Shown here in pieces: positions 1 through 7,773 of a stretch of 64,000 bases of DNA. The translations under genes were made by a program, and so were the position numbers. The notes under the pieces were generated by a model, which had not been told where the DNA came from, did no database searches, and saw only the letters and a list, made by a program, of their open reading frames with translations. The DNA lies in assembly GCF_014655715.1 (NCBI RefSeq), contig NZ_BNBM01000011.1, forward strand, positions 1 through 64,000. The letters run 5' to 3'. The stretch is from Streptomyces lanatus (GTDB lineage Bacteria > Actinomycetota > Actinomycetes > Streptomycetales > Streptomycetaceae). Position 1 is the stretch's first letter. Each line of letters begins with the position of its first letter.

Positions 1-1
1 C

Positions 2-352
2 GAGGCCGGACAGCTCCAGCTCAACGCCTTCGAGCCGATCATCCTGCACTCCCTCTCGGAGAGCATCACGCATCTGCGCAACGCCTGTGTGACCCTCGCC
101 GAGCGCTGCGTGGTCGGCATCACCGCCAACACCGAGGCGCTGCGCCGGACCGTGGAGAACTCCATCGGCCTCGTCACCGCCCTCAACCCGCACATCGGGT
201 ACGAGGCCGCCACCGACATCGCCAAGGAGGCACTCTCCAGCGGCCGGGGCGTGGCCGAACTGGTCCTGGAGAAGGGCCTGTTGCCCGCCGAGGCCCTCGC
301 CGACCTGCTGCGGCCCGAGGTCGTCGCGGGCAGCGGCCAGGCACTGGCCTGA
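2..352 (+). CDS. aspA: Aspartate ammonia-lyase, C-terminal part (partial)
   Basis: The reading frame is open from the window edge to TGA at 350-352, giving the last ~116 residues. The segment EAGQLQLNAFEP followed by the SLSESITHL helix is the C-terminal helical region of the aspartase/fumarase superfamily, and the tail with NPHIGYEAATDIAKEAL is typical of the class II fumarase/aspartase C-terminal domain. Aspartase deaminates L-aspartate to fumarate and ammonia in the cytosol. The catalytic SS loop lies upstream of the window, so aspartase versus fumarase C rests on the tail alone; aspartase is preferred because a glutaminase gene follows 48 bp downstream, which makes an amino-acid deamidation/deamination pair. 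Confidence 0.85.
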   Translation, partial: EAGQLQLNAFEPIILHSLSESITHLRNACVTLAERCVVGITANTEALRRTVENSIGLVTALNPHIGYEAATDIAKEALSSGRGVAELVLEKGLLPAEALADLLRPEVVAGSGQALA

Positions 353-400
353 TCCGTCCCCCACATCCCTGAAGCGCACCGGGACCGGCCGGGAGGCACA

Positions 401-1342
401 ATGGTGATCATGGCAGCGCCGACGTCGTCACTGACCTTCCAGCCGATCCTGGAGCGCATCGCGGAGGAGATCGGGCGGACCCCCGGCCGTGGCCGGCCCG
501 CCGACTACATCCCGGCGCTCGCGGCCCGCGACCCTCGGGCCTTCGGCATGGCCGTCGCGGAACTCGACGGCACGGTGTACGGCGTGGGGGACTGGCGCGA
601 GCCGTTCTCCACGCAGTCCATCACCAAGGTCTTCACCCTCGCGCTCGACCTGGCCCGCGAGGGCGACGCACTCTGGGAGCACGTGGGCCGCGAGCCCTCC
701 GGCAACCCCTTCAACTCCCTGATCCAGCTGGAGTACGAGAACGGCATCCCGCGCAACCCGTTCATCAACGCGGGCGCCCTCGTCGTCACCGACCGCCTCC
801 AGACCCGTACCGGAGACGCGGCCGGGGAACTGCTGGCCTTCCTCCGCGCGGAGAGCGGCAACCCGACCCTGGACTTCGACCAGGACATCGCCGCCTCCGA
901 GTCGGCACACGGCGACCGCAACGCCGCCCTCGCCCATTTCATGGCGTCCTACGGCAACATCGACAACCCCGTGCCGGCCCTGCTCGACCAGTACTTCCGC
1001 CAGTGCTCCCTCACGGCATCCTGCGCCGACCTCGCCCTGGCCACCTCCTTCCTGGCCCGCCACGGCGTCCGAGCCGACGGCACCCGCCTCCTCACCAGAA
1101 GCCAGGCCAAACAGATCAACGCGGTGATGCTGACCTGCGGGACGTACGACGCGGCGGGCGACTTCGCGTATCGGGTGGGTCTGCCAGGTAAGAGCGGGGT
1201 GGGCGGCGGAATCATCGCGGTGGTACCGGGGCGGTGCACGCTGTGCGTATGGAGTCCGGGTTTGGATGAACGGGGCAATTCGGTGGCAGGGGTGGCGGCC
1301 CTGGACCGATTTACGACGTTGACGGGCCTGTCAGTGTTCTAG
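401..1342 (+). CDS. glsA: Glutaminase (beta-lactamase-fold)
   Basis: This 313-residue protein matches the usual length of bacterial glutaminases, which hydrolyse L-glutamine to glutamate and ammonia. The SxxK catalytic motif is visible as S73-I-T-K76 (within STQSITK), and the conserved substrate-binding stretch EYENGIPRNPFINAGA follows at about residues 110-125. The C-terminal GLPGKSGVGGGI is the KSG-type motif of the serine beta-lactamase fold. GGGAGG-like ribosome binding sequence lies at 391-396. ATG 401 gives a spacing of only 4 nt; ATG 410 (13 nt) is the alternative. It follows the aspA end closely and may be cotranscribed with it. Confidence 0.93.
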   Translation: MVIMAAPTSSLTFQPILERIAEEIGRTPGRGRPADYIPALAARDPRAFGMAVAELDGTVYGVGDWREPFSTQSITKVFTLALDLAREGDALWEHVGREPSGNPFNSLIQLEYENGIPRNPFINAGALVVTDRLQTRTGDAAGELLAFLRAESGNPTLDFDQDIAASESAHGDRNAALAHFMASYGNIDNPVPALLDQYFRQCSLTASCADLALATSFLARHGVRADGTRLLTRSQAKQINAVMLTCGTYDAAGDFAYRVGLPGKSGVGGGIIAVVPGRCTLCVWSPGLDERGNSVAGVAALDRFTTLTGLSVF

Positions 1343-1419
1343 ATGGGGGCGTTGAGGTGCCTTGAAGGGCACGCAGTCGATCACGCGCCGGACACACCAA
1401 GGACCCCCCTCAGAGAGAC

Positions 1420-1437
1420 GGCCGTCAACTGACGGCC
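1420..1437 (+). terminator. Hairpin, possible terminator/attenuator
   Basis: GGCCGTC (1420-1426) and GACGGCC (1431-1437) form a perfect 7-bp GC stem with a 4-nt AACT loop, 78 bp after the glutaminase stop and about 25-34 bp before the next start. No U-tract follows, so this is an actinobacterial-type (I-shaped) terminator candidate at most. Confidence 0.4.
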
Positions 1438-1461
1438 ACCCGTCGTTGACACGCTGACCGA

Positions 1462-2865
1462 GTGTTGGCCATGGCTTTCCCCGTCGATCTCCGCCGCTGT
1501 CAGATTCTCGGTCTGGCCGGTACCGCCTTTCTCGCCCTGGGCGGTGAGACATCCGGCGCGCTGCCGGTCCGGGAACTCCTGGCTCCGAGCTCGGTGCACG
1601 CCGCCCTCGGCCTGGTCGGCGTGTACTTCGGCGTCGTCCTGCTGATAGCGGCGTGGCTGCTGCTGGGCCGGCTCGTGCGCAGCGCCGACCCGCCGTCCCC
1701 GCGTGCCCTGCTGCTGGTGCTGGCCGTCTGGGCCACCCCGCTGCTGATCGCGCCGCCGCTGTTCAGCCGGGACGTGTACAGCTACCTCGCGCAGGGCGCC
1801 ATGGTCGACGCACACATCGACGTGTACGCGTACGGCCCCTCCCACCTCGGCGGCCCGCTCGCGGACGAGGTCGCCCCGCTCTGGCGGCACACGGCGGCCC
1901 CGTACGGCCCTGTGTTCCTCGGTGTCGCCTCCGTGCTGTCCGGCGCGACACGCGGCGAACTGCCCGCCGGGCTCCTCGGCATGCGGCTGATAGCGCTACT
2001 TGGGGTGGCGCTGATGGCGGCCGCGCTGCCGCGCCTGGCACGGCACAGCGGAGCCGACCCGTCCGCCGCGCTGTGGCTGGGCGCCCTGAACCCGCTCGTG
2101 CTGCTGCACCTGGTCGCGGGTGCCCACAACGACGCCATCATGCTGGGTCTGCTGGGCGCGGGCCTGGTGGCGGCACTCGGCCGGTGGCCCATGCTGGGGG
2201 CCGTACTGGTCACGCTGGCCGCGCTGGTCAAGGCGCCCGCCGCGCTGGGCCTCGTCGCCGTCGTCCTGCTTCAGATGCGCGCCGGCCACCACCCGGCGAA
2301 GGCGGTCCTGAGCACGGCCGCCGCGTCCGCCGCCACCACGGTCGCCGCCACGGCCGTGGCGGGCACGGGATACGGCTGGATAGGCGCCCTGGACACACCG
2401 GTCTCCGCGCAGAACTGGGCGCTCACCAGCCTGCTGGGCCGGGCCACCGCCTCGATGCTGGAGCGGGCCGGCAGCGATCTGGCGCCGCTGGCGGTCCCGG
2501 TGTGGCACACCTTCGGCCTTGTGCTCACGGCGGTCCTGGTGGCCCTCATATGGTGGCGCTGGCGTCCGCGCCCCGTGTACGCGCTCGGCCTGAGCCTCGC
2601 GGCCGTGGCCGCCTTCGGACCGGCGATCCGCCCCTGGTACGCCCTGTGGGGCCTGTTCCTGATCGCCGCCGCTGCCCCCAGCACCTCGGTACGGCACCGT
2701 GTGGCCGCCCTGACGGGAGTGCTCGCGCTGGCCGTGCTGCCCAGCGGCAGCTCCGCCGACGTCGGGCAGTTGGTGCTGGCGGTATCCGGTGGCGTGCTCG
2801 CGGTGGTCGTCCTGTGGCAGGCGCATCTGGCGGCGCAGGCCCCGGCGATGGAGCGCACGGCATGA
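1462..2865 (+). CDS. MptB-type polyprenol-phosphomannose-dependent mannosyltransferase
   Basis: This is a 467-residue polytopic membrane protein with about a dozen hydrophobic segments. The first extracellular loop contains SRDVYSYLAQG (about residue 100), the acidic loop motif typical of GT-C glycosyltransferases of the MptB family; further family-like signatures are AAPYGPVF and GAHNDAIMLGLL. Family members use polyprenyl-phosphate-mannose to extend alpha-1,6-mannan outside the membrane in mycobacteria and corynebacteria; the acceptor in this organism is unknown. Its stop overlaps the next glycosyltransferase by 4 bp (ATGA), so the two are one operon. The start is GTG 1462 or ATG 1471; neither has a strong ribosome binding site. 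Confidence 0.82.
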   Translation: MLAMAFPVDLRRCQILGLAGTAFLALGGETSGALPVRELLAPSSVHAALGLVGVYFGVVLLIAAWLLLGRLVRSADPPSPRALLLVLAVWATPLLIAPPLFSRDVYSYLAQGAMVDAHIDVYAYGPSHLGGPLADEVAPLWRHTAAPYGPVFLGVASVLSGATRGELPAGLLGMRLIALLGVALMAAALPRLARHSGADPSAALWLGALNPLVLLHLVAGAHNDAIMLGLLGAGLVAALGRWPMLGAVLVTLAALVKAPAALGLVAVVLLQMRAGHHPAKAVLSTAAASAATTVAATAVAGTGYGWIGALDTPVSAQNWALTSLLGRATASMLERAGSDLAPLAVPVWHTFGLVLTAVLVALIWWRWRPRPVYALGLSLAAVAAFGPAIRPWYALWGLFLIAAAAPSTSVRHRVAALTGVLALAVLPSGSSADVGQLVLAVSGGVLAVVVLWQAHLAAQAPAMERTA

Positions 2866-4214
2866 GGCTTCCCCGCACCGACCGCGGCCGGCTGGCACTG
2901 GTCCTCGTCCTCGCCGCCGCCGTGACCGTCTTCACCGCCACCGTGCCGCTGCTGCGCGACTGGTTCGACCTGCGCGTCTACTACGGCACCATCGACAGCT
3001 GGATCCACCACGACGGCCGTATCTACGACTACCACGTGCCCGGCACGACCTACGGCTTCACCTACCCGCCCTTCGCCGCCGTCGTCATGCTGCCCATGGC
3101 GCTGGTGGACCTGCATGTCGCCATCGCGCTCGCGCTGCTGCTCAATGTGGCGGCGCTGGCCTTCGCGCTGCGGGTGCTGGCCGGGCAGGCCTGGCGGCGG
3201 TACGGCTGGTACGGCTGTGCGCTCGCCGTCTGCGGGCTTGCCCTGTTCGAACCGCTGCGGGACACCTTCAGCTTCGGGCAGGTGAACATCCTGCTGCTGG
3301 CCCTGGTGCTGCTCGACTGCTGGCTGCTGAGCACGGGGCGGGAACGCTGGGCCGGTGTGGGCATCGGCCTCGCCGCCGCGATCAAGCTGACCCCGGCCGC
3401 GTTCATCGGCCTGCTGCTGGTGGCCCGGCGCTGGCGTGCCGCCGGTGTGGCGACGGCCGTGGCCGCAGCGGCGACCGCGGTGGCGGCCTGGGTGGCGCCG
3501 GACGCGTCCCGGTTCTACTGGACGCACGCGATGTGGGACACCACCCGGGTGGGCCGCCTCGACTATGTCTCCAACCAGTCCCTGCAGGGCATCCTCGCCC
3601 GCCTCGACGTGACCAGCCGGGCCGTCTGGGCGGTCGTGGTCCTTGTCGTGCTGGGTGTCTGGGTGGCGCGCACCCGCCGTGCGGTCGTCGCGGGGGACTG
3701 GACGGCGGCGTTCGCACTGACCGGGCTGACCGCCTGCCTGGTCAGCCCGATCACCTGGGTCCACCATCTGGTGTGGCTGCTGCCGTCCTTCGCCGTCCTG
3801 GTCCGTCGCGGACACCGCCGCGTCGCCGCCGCTCTGTACGCGGTGCTGTGCACCAGTGTGGTGTGGCTGTGGTTCGACGATGCCTCCGGCGTCGACGGCT
3901 TCCTCGGCAGCAACATCTACGCCTGGATCACGCTCGGTCTGCTGCTGTGGCTGCCGGTCGGTCAGTCGGACTCCGACGGCTCGGTCCTGCCCCGGGTCAC
4001 CAGCGACACCGCACCGGCCCCCACCCCCGCGGCACCCGCGATCGCGCAGGCTGCCGCCCAGCCGACCTCGCCCTCGGGCGCGACCGCAGCCGCCACCGGT
4101 ACCGCCGCGGGCCCCGGCTTGGGCCTGGCCCGCAAACCGTCGAGCGACCCCACTGGATCCACCCGCCCGGCCGCCCCGAACCCCCAGTCGAGCAGCTCCC
4201 CGGCCTCCTCGTAG
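2862..4214 (+). CDS. GT87-family membrane glycosyltransferase (DUF2029)
   Basis: This is a 450-residue membrane protein starting at ATG 2862, which overlaps the preceding stop (ATGA). It has the GT87 hallmarks: an early loop with WFDLRVYYGTID (Asp-containing GT-C loop), YGFTYPPFAA, FSFGQVNILLL and AAIKLTPAAFI. GT87 includes polyprenol-phosphate-mannose-dependent alpha-1,2 mannosyltransferases, so a joint job with the MptB-like neighbour in building a mannosylated envelope glycan is likely. The catalytic membrane part ends near LLLWLPVG (about residue 366). The remaining ~84 residues are Pro/Ala/Ser/Thr-rich and lie antisense to the 3' end of the carboxypeptidase gene, so that tail may be read-through without function. 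Confidence 0.8.
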   Translation: MRLPRTDRGRLALVLVLAAAVTVFTATVPLLRDWFDLRVYYGTIDSWIHHDGRIYDYHVPGTTYGFTYPPFAAVVMLPMALVDLHVAIALALLLNVAALAFALRVLAGQAWRRYGWYGCALAVCGLALFEPLRDTFSFGQVNILLLALVLLDCWLLSTGRERWAGVGIGLAAAIKLTPAAFIGLLLVARRWRAAGVATAVAAAATAVAAWVAPDASRFYWTHAMWDTTRVGRLDYVSNQSLQGILARLDVTSRAVWAVVVLVVLGVWVARTRRAVVAGDWTAAFALTGLTACLVSPITWVHHLVWLLPSFAVLVRRGHRRVAAALYAVLCTSVVWLWFDDASGVDGFLGSNIYAWITLGLLLWLPVGQSDSDGSVLPRVTSDTAPAPTPAAPAIAQAAAQPTSPSGATAAATGTAAGPGLGLARKPSSDPTGSTRPAAPNPQSSSSPASS

Positions 4215-5134
4215 ACGGCGAACCCGCCCGCCTGGGGGTTGAGCACCGTCACCACGAGGGTGCGACCACCCCGGCGGGCGGCGGCGACCAGGGTGTTGCC
4301 GGCCTCGCTGGTGTAGCCGTTCTTGACGCCGATCAGCCCCGGATAAGGCGTCACGCCGTCCGCACCGGTCAGCAGCCGGTTGGTGTTGCGGATCTCGTAC
4401 TGCCAGCCGCCCCCGCCCGGGAACATCGCCTCGGCCGTGCCGCAGTACCGGGCGAACTCCGCGTTGCGCAGCCCCGCCCGGCCGAACACCGCCAGGTCGT
4501 ACGCCGACGACACCTGGCCGGGCGTGTCGTAGCCGTCCGGCGACAGGACACGCGTGTCGAGGGCGCCCAGCGCACGCGCCTTGGTCTGCATACGCTCGGC
4601 CGTGGCACGCCAGCCGCCGTTGAGCGTGGCCAGCACCCGCACGGCGTCGTTGCCGGAACTGAGGAACACCCCGCGCCACAGATCGGCGATCCGGTACGTC
4701 CGTCCCTCGGCGACGCCGACCATGCTGCTGCCGGGCCCGATCCCGGCCAGGTCCTGCGCGCGCACGGTGTGCGGGACGCCGGCGGGCAGCGACGGCAGCA
4801 GGGTGAGGGCGAACAGCGTCTTCAGGGTGCTGGCGGGCGGCAGTCTGCGGTGCGCGTCGTACGCGGCGAGGACCTCACCCGAGTCGGCGTCCGCCACCAG
4901 CCACGACAGTGCGGAGAGCCGCGGAATCCGGGGCGCCCCGGAGTGCGGCCGAACCTGGAGGCCGGACCGGTACAGCAGCGAGGGCCGTGGGGTCGCCGCC
5001 GCCCGTGGTTCGCCGGGCGGTGCGGGGTCGTGCCCGGTGCGGACGGCCGCGGCGGCGGGCGCGATCGCCAGCAGCCCGGTCGCGCAGAGCGCGCAGACGG
5101 ACACAAGGGCCCGGGAAGTAGATCCGATCTTCAT
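3962..5134 (-). CDS. D-alanyl-D-alanine carboxypeptidase (serine type, S11)
   Basis: This exported penicillin-binding protein trims the terminal D-Ala of peptidoglycan stem peptides. The start is ATG 5134 (MKIGSTSR), followed by a signal peptide ending near APAAAA. The active-site motifs appear in order: STLK (SxxK), SGND (SxN), and KNG in GVKNGYTSEAGN, the KTG-box variant. After about residue 325 comes a low-complexity linker and a C-terminal membrane segment (GWAAACAIAGAAGVGAGAVSL) with a short charged tail, so the enzyme is anchored at both export and C-terminal stages as in DacA-type PBPs. Its last ~84 codons overlap the convergent GT87 gene by 253 bp. Confidence 0.9.
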   Translation of the reverse strand: MKIGSTSRALVSVCALCATGLLAIAPAAAAVRTGHDPAPPGEPRAAATPRPSLLYRSGLQVRPHSGAPRIPRLSALSWLVADADSGEVLAAYDAHRRLPPASTLKTLFALTLLPSLPAGVPHTVRAQDLAGIGPGSSMVGVAEGRTYRIADLWRGVFLSSGNDAVRVLATLNGGWRATAERMQTKARALGALDTRVLSPDGYDTPGQVSSAYDLAVFGRAGLRNAEFARYCGTAEAMFPGGGGWQYEIRNTNRLLTGADGVTPYPGLIGVKNGYTSEAGNTLVAAARRGGRTLVVTVLNPQAGGFAVYEEAGELLDWGFGAAGRVDPVGSLDGLRARPKPGPAAVPVAAAVAPEGEVGWAAACAIAGAAGVGAGAVSLVTRGRTEPSESD

Positions 5135-5224
5135 ATCGCCAACGTAGGAACGGACCCGCCCCGGGCCACGCCGGCCGGGCCGTTCGGGGCGCGTCGGCAC
5201 CCGTACGGGCGATGCCCCGGCGTG

Positions 5225-6361
5225 TCACTCGCCGGGCAGCGTCGGCTGGATGCGTCGGAGGAAGGTGGCGTTGTCCGGTGTCTCGCGCATCCGCTCCAGC
5301 AGGGTTTCCAGGTTGGTCTGGCCGTCCCGGGTCTGCAGGGCCCGGCGCAGGCCGCGTACGGTGGTCAACTCGGCCGGGGGCAGCAGGAGTTCCTCGCGGC
5401 GGGTGCCGGAAGGGTTGATGTCGACGGCCGGGAACACTCGGCGGGAGGCCAGTTCCCGGTTCAGCCGCAGCTCCATGTTGCCGGTGCTCTTGAGCTCCTC
5501 GAAGTAGAAGTCGTCGGCGCGGGAGCCGGTCTCCACCAGAGCCGTGGCGAGGATGGTGAGCGAACCGCCCTCCTCGGCCAGGCGCGCGGCGCCGAAGAAC
5601 CGCTTCGGCCCGTGCAGCGCGGCCGCGTCGACGCCGCCGCTGAGGGTGCGGCCACCGGACGCGGCCGCGTTGTTGTGGGCCCGGCACAGCCGGGTCAGGG
5701 AGTCGAGCAGGATCACGACGTCCTCGCCCGCCTCGACGAGCCGCTTGGCCCGTTCGATGACGAGCTCGGCCAGCGCGATGTGCTGCCTGGGCGCCCGGTC
5801 GAAGGTCGAGGCGTACACCTCGCCGCGCACCGAGCGCCGCATGTCGGTCACTTCCTCGGGGCGTTCGTCGAGGAGCACCACCATCAGGCGGCACTCGGGG
5901 TGGTTGCCGGCGACGGCGGCCGCGATCTGCTGCAGCAGGACCGTCTTGCCGGTCTTGGGCGGCGCCACGATCAGACCCCGCTGCCCCTTGCCGACGGGTG
6001 CGATCAGATCGGCGACCCGGCCGGTCAGACCGGACGCCGGGTGTTCGAGCCGGATGCGCTCACGCGGGTGAAGCGGCGTCAGATCGCCGAAGCGGCGCCG
6101 GTTCCGGTCGGGATTGCGGCCGTTGACGCGGGCCACTTCGGTGAGGGCGCGCTGGGTGCCGCGTACGCCGTCGACCAGGTCGCCCTTGCGCAGGCCGTGG
6201 CTGCGGATCAGCGCGGGGGAGACCTGAAGGTCGGTGGGCGAGGGCAGCAGGTTCTCGGCGCGCAGGTGCCCCTTTCCGTTCGCGTCGATGTCGAGGACAC
6301 CGGTGACGGCGCGGACCGGGGGCTGCTGCTGGGCTGTGGGATGTTCGAGTGTGGTGGTCAT
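5225..6361 (-). CDS. rho: Transcription termination factor Rho, short paralogue
   Basis: This 378-residue RecA-type ATPase of the Rho family starts at ATG 6361 with AAAGGA about 9 nt upstream. The ATPase core is intact: P-loop APPKTGKT, Walker B/LLDSLTRL, Q-loop with SGGVDAAALHGPKRFFGAARL, and the arginine-finger region ATALVETGSRADDFYFEE. What is missing is the long basic insertion that makes the housekeeping actinobacterial Rho roughly 600-700 residues. The cold-shock RNA-binding domain is altered: at the usual GYGFLR-type RNA-binding site it reads NGKGHLR, without the aromatic pair. It is therefore probably a second, accessory Rho. Confidence 0.88.
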   Translation of the reverse strand: MTTTLEHPTAQQQPPVRAVTGVLDIDANGKGHLRAENLLPSPTDLQVSPALIRSHGLRKGDLVDGVRGTQRALTEVARVNGRNPDRNRRRFGDLTPLHPRERIRLEHPASGLTGRVADLIAPVGKGQRGLIVAPPKTGKTVLLQQIAAAVAGNHPECRLMVVLLDERPEEVTDMRRSVRGEVYASTFDRAPRQHIALAELVIERAKRLVEAGEDVVILLDSLTRLCRAHNNAAASGGRTLSGGVDAAALHGPKRFFGAARLAEEGGSLTILATALVETGSRADDFYFEELKSTGNMELRLNRELASRRVFPAVDINPSGTRREELLLPPAELTTVRGLRRALQTRDGQTNLETLLERMRETPDNATFLRRIQPTLPGE

Positions 6362-6742
6362 GGTGCTGGGTCCTTTCAAGGACGGAAGGCATGAGACATG
6401 CGGAAGGAAGGGGAGTGCCGCGGACATCGGGAAGGCCGACAGAACGCCTTCGGGCGGCGGGAAACAGCACCTCGGGTACGGCGAAACCGCTGGTCACGAG
6501 GTGGTGAGGAGAAGCCGGTGCGACGACCGGCGAACTGAAGGAGAACTGGCACCGGCGCCCCGGAAGGGGCGTACACAAGTGCTGACGGGACCGTACCACG
6601 GCGATTCGGCGCGTGGCGAGTGGTCTCTCGGTAGGGGGAACGCGCCCGGGGCTTCCACTATTCCGTGCGTCCCGGGTGTCGAGTCCGGCCGGTCCTGTTC
6701 GTCGGTGGAGTGTAGGAAGCTCAGGACGACCGGGAGGAACCG
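6362..6742. promoter_or_regulatory. Divergent intergenic region between rho paralogue and ECF42 operon
   Basis: This 381-bp stretch without a convincing ORF serves as the 5' region of both flanking genes. The right end carries the ECF42-type promoter annotated separately. I found no clear sigma-70-type promoter for rho. Confidence 0.5.
6677..6703 (+). promoter_or_regulatory. Candidate ECF42 promoter 1
   Basis: TGTCGA (6677-6682), 17 nt, CGTC (6700-6703). The -35 TGTCGA and -10 CGA/TC pair is the published target pattern of ECF42 sigma factors, and this site lies 39 nt upstream of the first gene of the operon that encodes an ECF42 sigma, consistent with autoregulation. A second near-identical copy lies at 9015-9041. 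Confidence 0.75.
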
Positions 6743-7435
6743 ATGAAGTACATGCTGTTGGTCTGCGGCGACGACACAGCCGACGCCTCGGGCATGGCCC
6801 CCGTCGAGCCGTGGGTGACGGACCTCGACGACCGCCGGGTACGCCTGCACGGCCACCGGCTGGCGCTCCCCGCCCAGGCTGTCACCGTGCGGGTGCGCGA
6901 CGGCGAGGTGCTGCGCAGCGACGGTCCGTTCGCGGAGACGAAGGAGTATGTCGCGGGGTTCGACATCCTCGAGTGCGACAGCCTGGAGGAGGCGATCGAG
7001 GCGGCGGCCCGGCATCCCGTGGCCGCCATCGGGGCCATGGAGGTACGGCCGTTCTACGAGGACGAGGACGCCGAGGGGGAGATCCGCGCGCTCGACGCGG
7101 AACTGACGGCGGCAGCGGCCGAGGGGGACATCGACCGGATGGTGGCCTGCTACGCCCCGGACGCGGCGGTCTTCGTCAACGGCCGTGAACACCGAGGCGT
7201 CAGCGCCCTGCGCAAGCGGCTCAGCGATGTCACCGGCCCCGTCACCCGCGAGGTGCCGGACTTCCAGGTCCAGGTCGACGAGAGCATCGCCTTCGGCCAC
7301 GCCCTCGTACGCGTCACCGGTTCGGACAACCTGTTGCACATCACCCGCGGCTACCGCAACATCGGCCTGCGCTGGCTGATCGCCCACGAGCACGTCTCTT
7401 CTGCCACCTCATCCGACACCGAGGAGCGGTCATGA
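6743..7435 (+). CDS. YCII (DGPF) domain - SnoaL-like domain fusion protein
   Basis: This 230-residue protein has two parts. Residues 1-110 are a YCII-related/DGPF domain, with the diagnostic SDGPFAETKEYVAGF. Residues ~115-220 are an SnoaL/NTF2-like (DUF4440-type) domain with the pattern DRMVACYAPDAAVFVNG. DGPF proteins are the constant genomic partners of ECF42 sigma factors; their biochemical role is not settled. The start ATG 6743 has GGGAGG 6 nt upstream. The stop overlaps the next gene by 4 bp (ATGA). The NTF2-like fold suggests a small-molecule binding pocket, but no ligand can be inferred. Confidence 0.88.
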   Translation: MKYMLLVCGDDTADASGMAPVEPWVTDLDDRRVRLHGHRLALPAQAVTVRVRDGEVLRSDGPFAETKEYVAGFDILECDSLEEAIEAAARHPVAAIGAMEVRPFYEDEDAEGEIRALDAELTAAAAEGDIDRMVACYAPDAAVFVNGREHRGVSALRKRLSDVTGPVTREVPDFQVQVDESIAFGHALVRVTGSDNLLHITRGYRNIGLRWLIAHEHVSSATSSDTEERS

Positions 7436-7773
7436 AGTACGCCCTGTTCATCTGCACCCCCGTCGACGGCGAGGAGCTCAGCCCCGAGGAGATCGCCGCC
7501 GACCCGCGCTTCACCGCGTACATCGAAGAGGTCCGCAGCCGCGACATCGTCAAGGGCGGGGCCCGGCTGCGGCCCTACACCGACGCCACCACCGTCCGCG
7601 TCCAGGGCGATGAAGTCCTGCTCAGCGACGGGCCGTTCGTGGAGTCCAAGGAGTACGTCGCCGGCATCGACATCATCGAGGTCGCCGACCTCGACGAGGC
7701 CATCGCGCTCGCCTCCCGGCATCCGGCCGCGCTGGCCGGTGGCTCGGTGGAGGTGCGGCCGGTCTGGGAGTGA
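7432..7773 (+). CDS. YCII/DGPF family protein
   Basis: This 113-residue single-domain YCII-related protein has the signature [21 protein letters not shown] and ends with the family-typical [11 protein letters not shown]. It overlaps the upstream fusion gene by ATGA and the downstream sigma gene by GTGA, so the three are translationally coupled. In known ECF42 loci the sigma factor controls transcription of such DGPF genes; a sensing or enzymatic role has been proposed for the family but is not demonstrated here. Confidence 0.9.
   Translation: MKYALFICTPVDGEELSPEEIAADPRFTAYIEEVRSRDIVKGGARLRPYTDATTVRVQGDEVLLSDGPFVESKEYVAGIDIIEVADLDEAIALASRHPAALAGGSVEVRPVWE

Noticed and set aside
1446-1451. TTGACA before the MptB-like gene as its -35
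   Set aside because: A correctly spaced -10 would fall at or after the start codon; there is no match to TANNNT there.
2271-4679. 802-codon minus-strand open frame across both mannosyltransferases
   Set aside because: It is an antisense shadow of two clear membrane proteins: Arg/Gly/Gln-rich, no domain pattern and no start signals, as expected in high-GC DNA.
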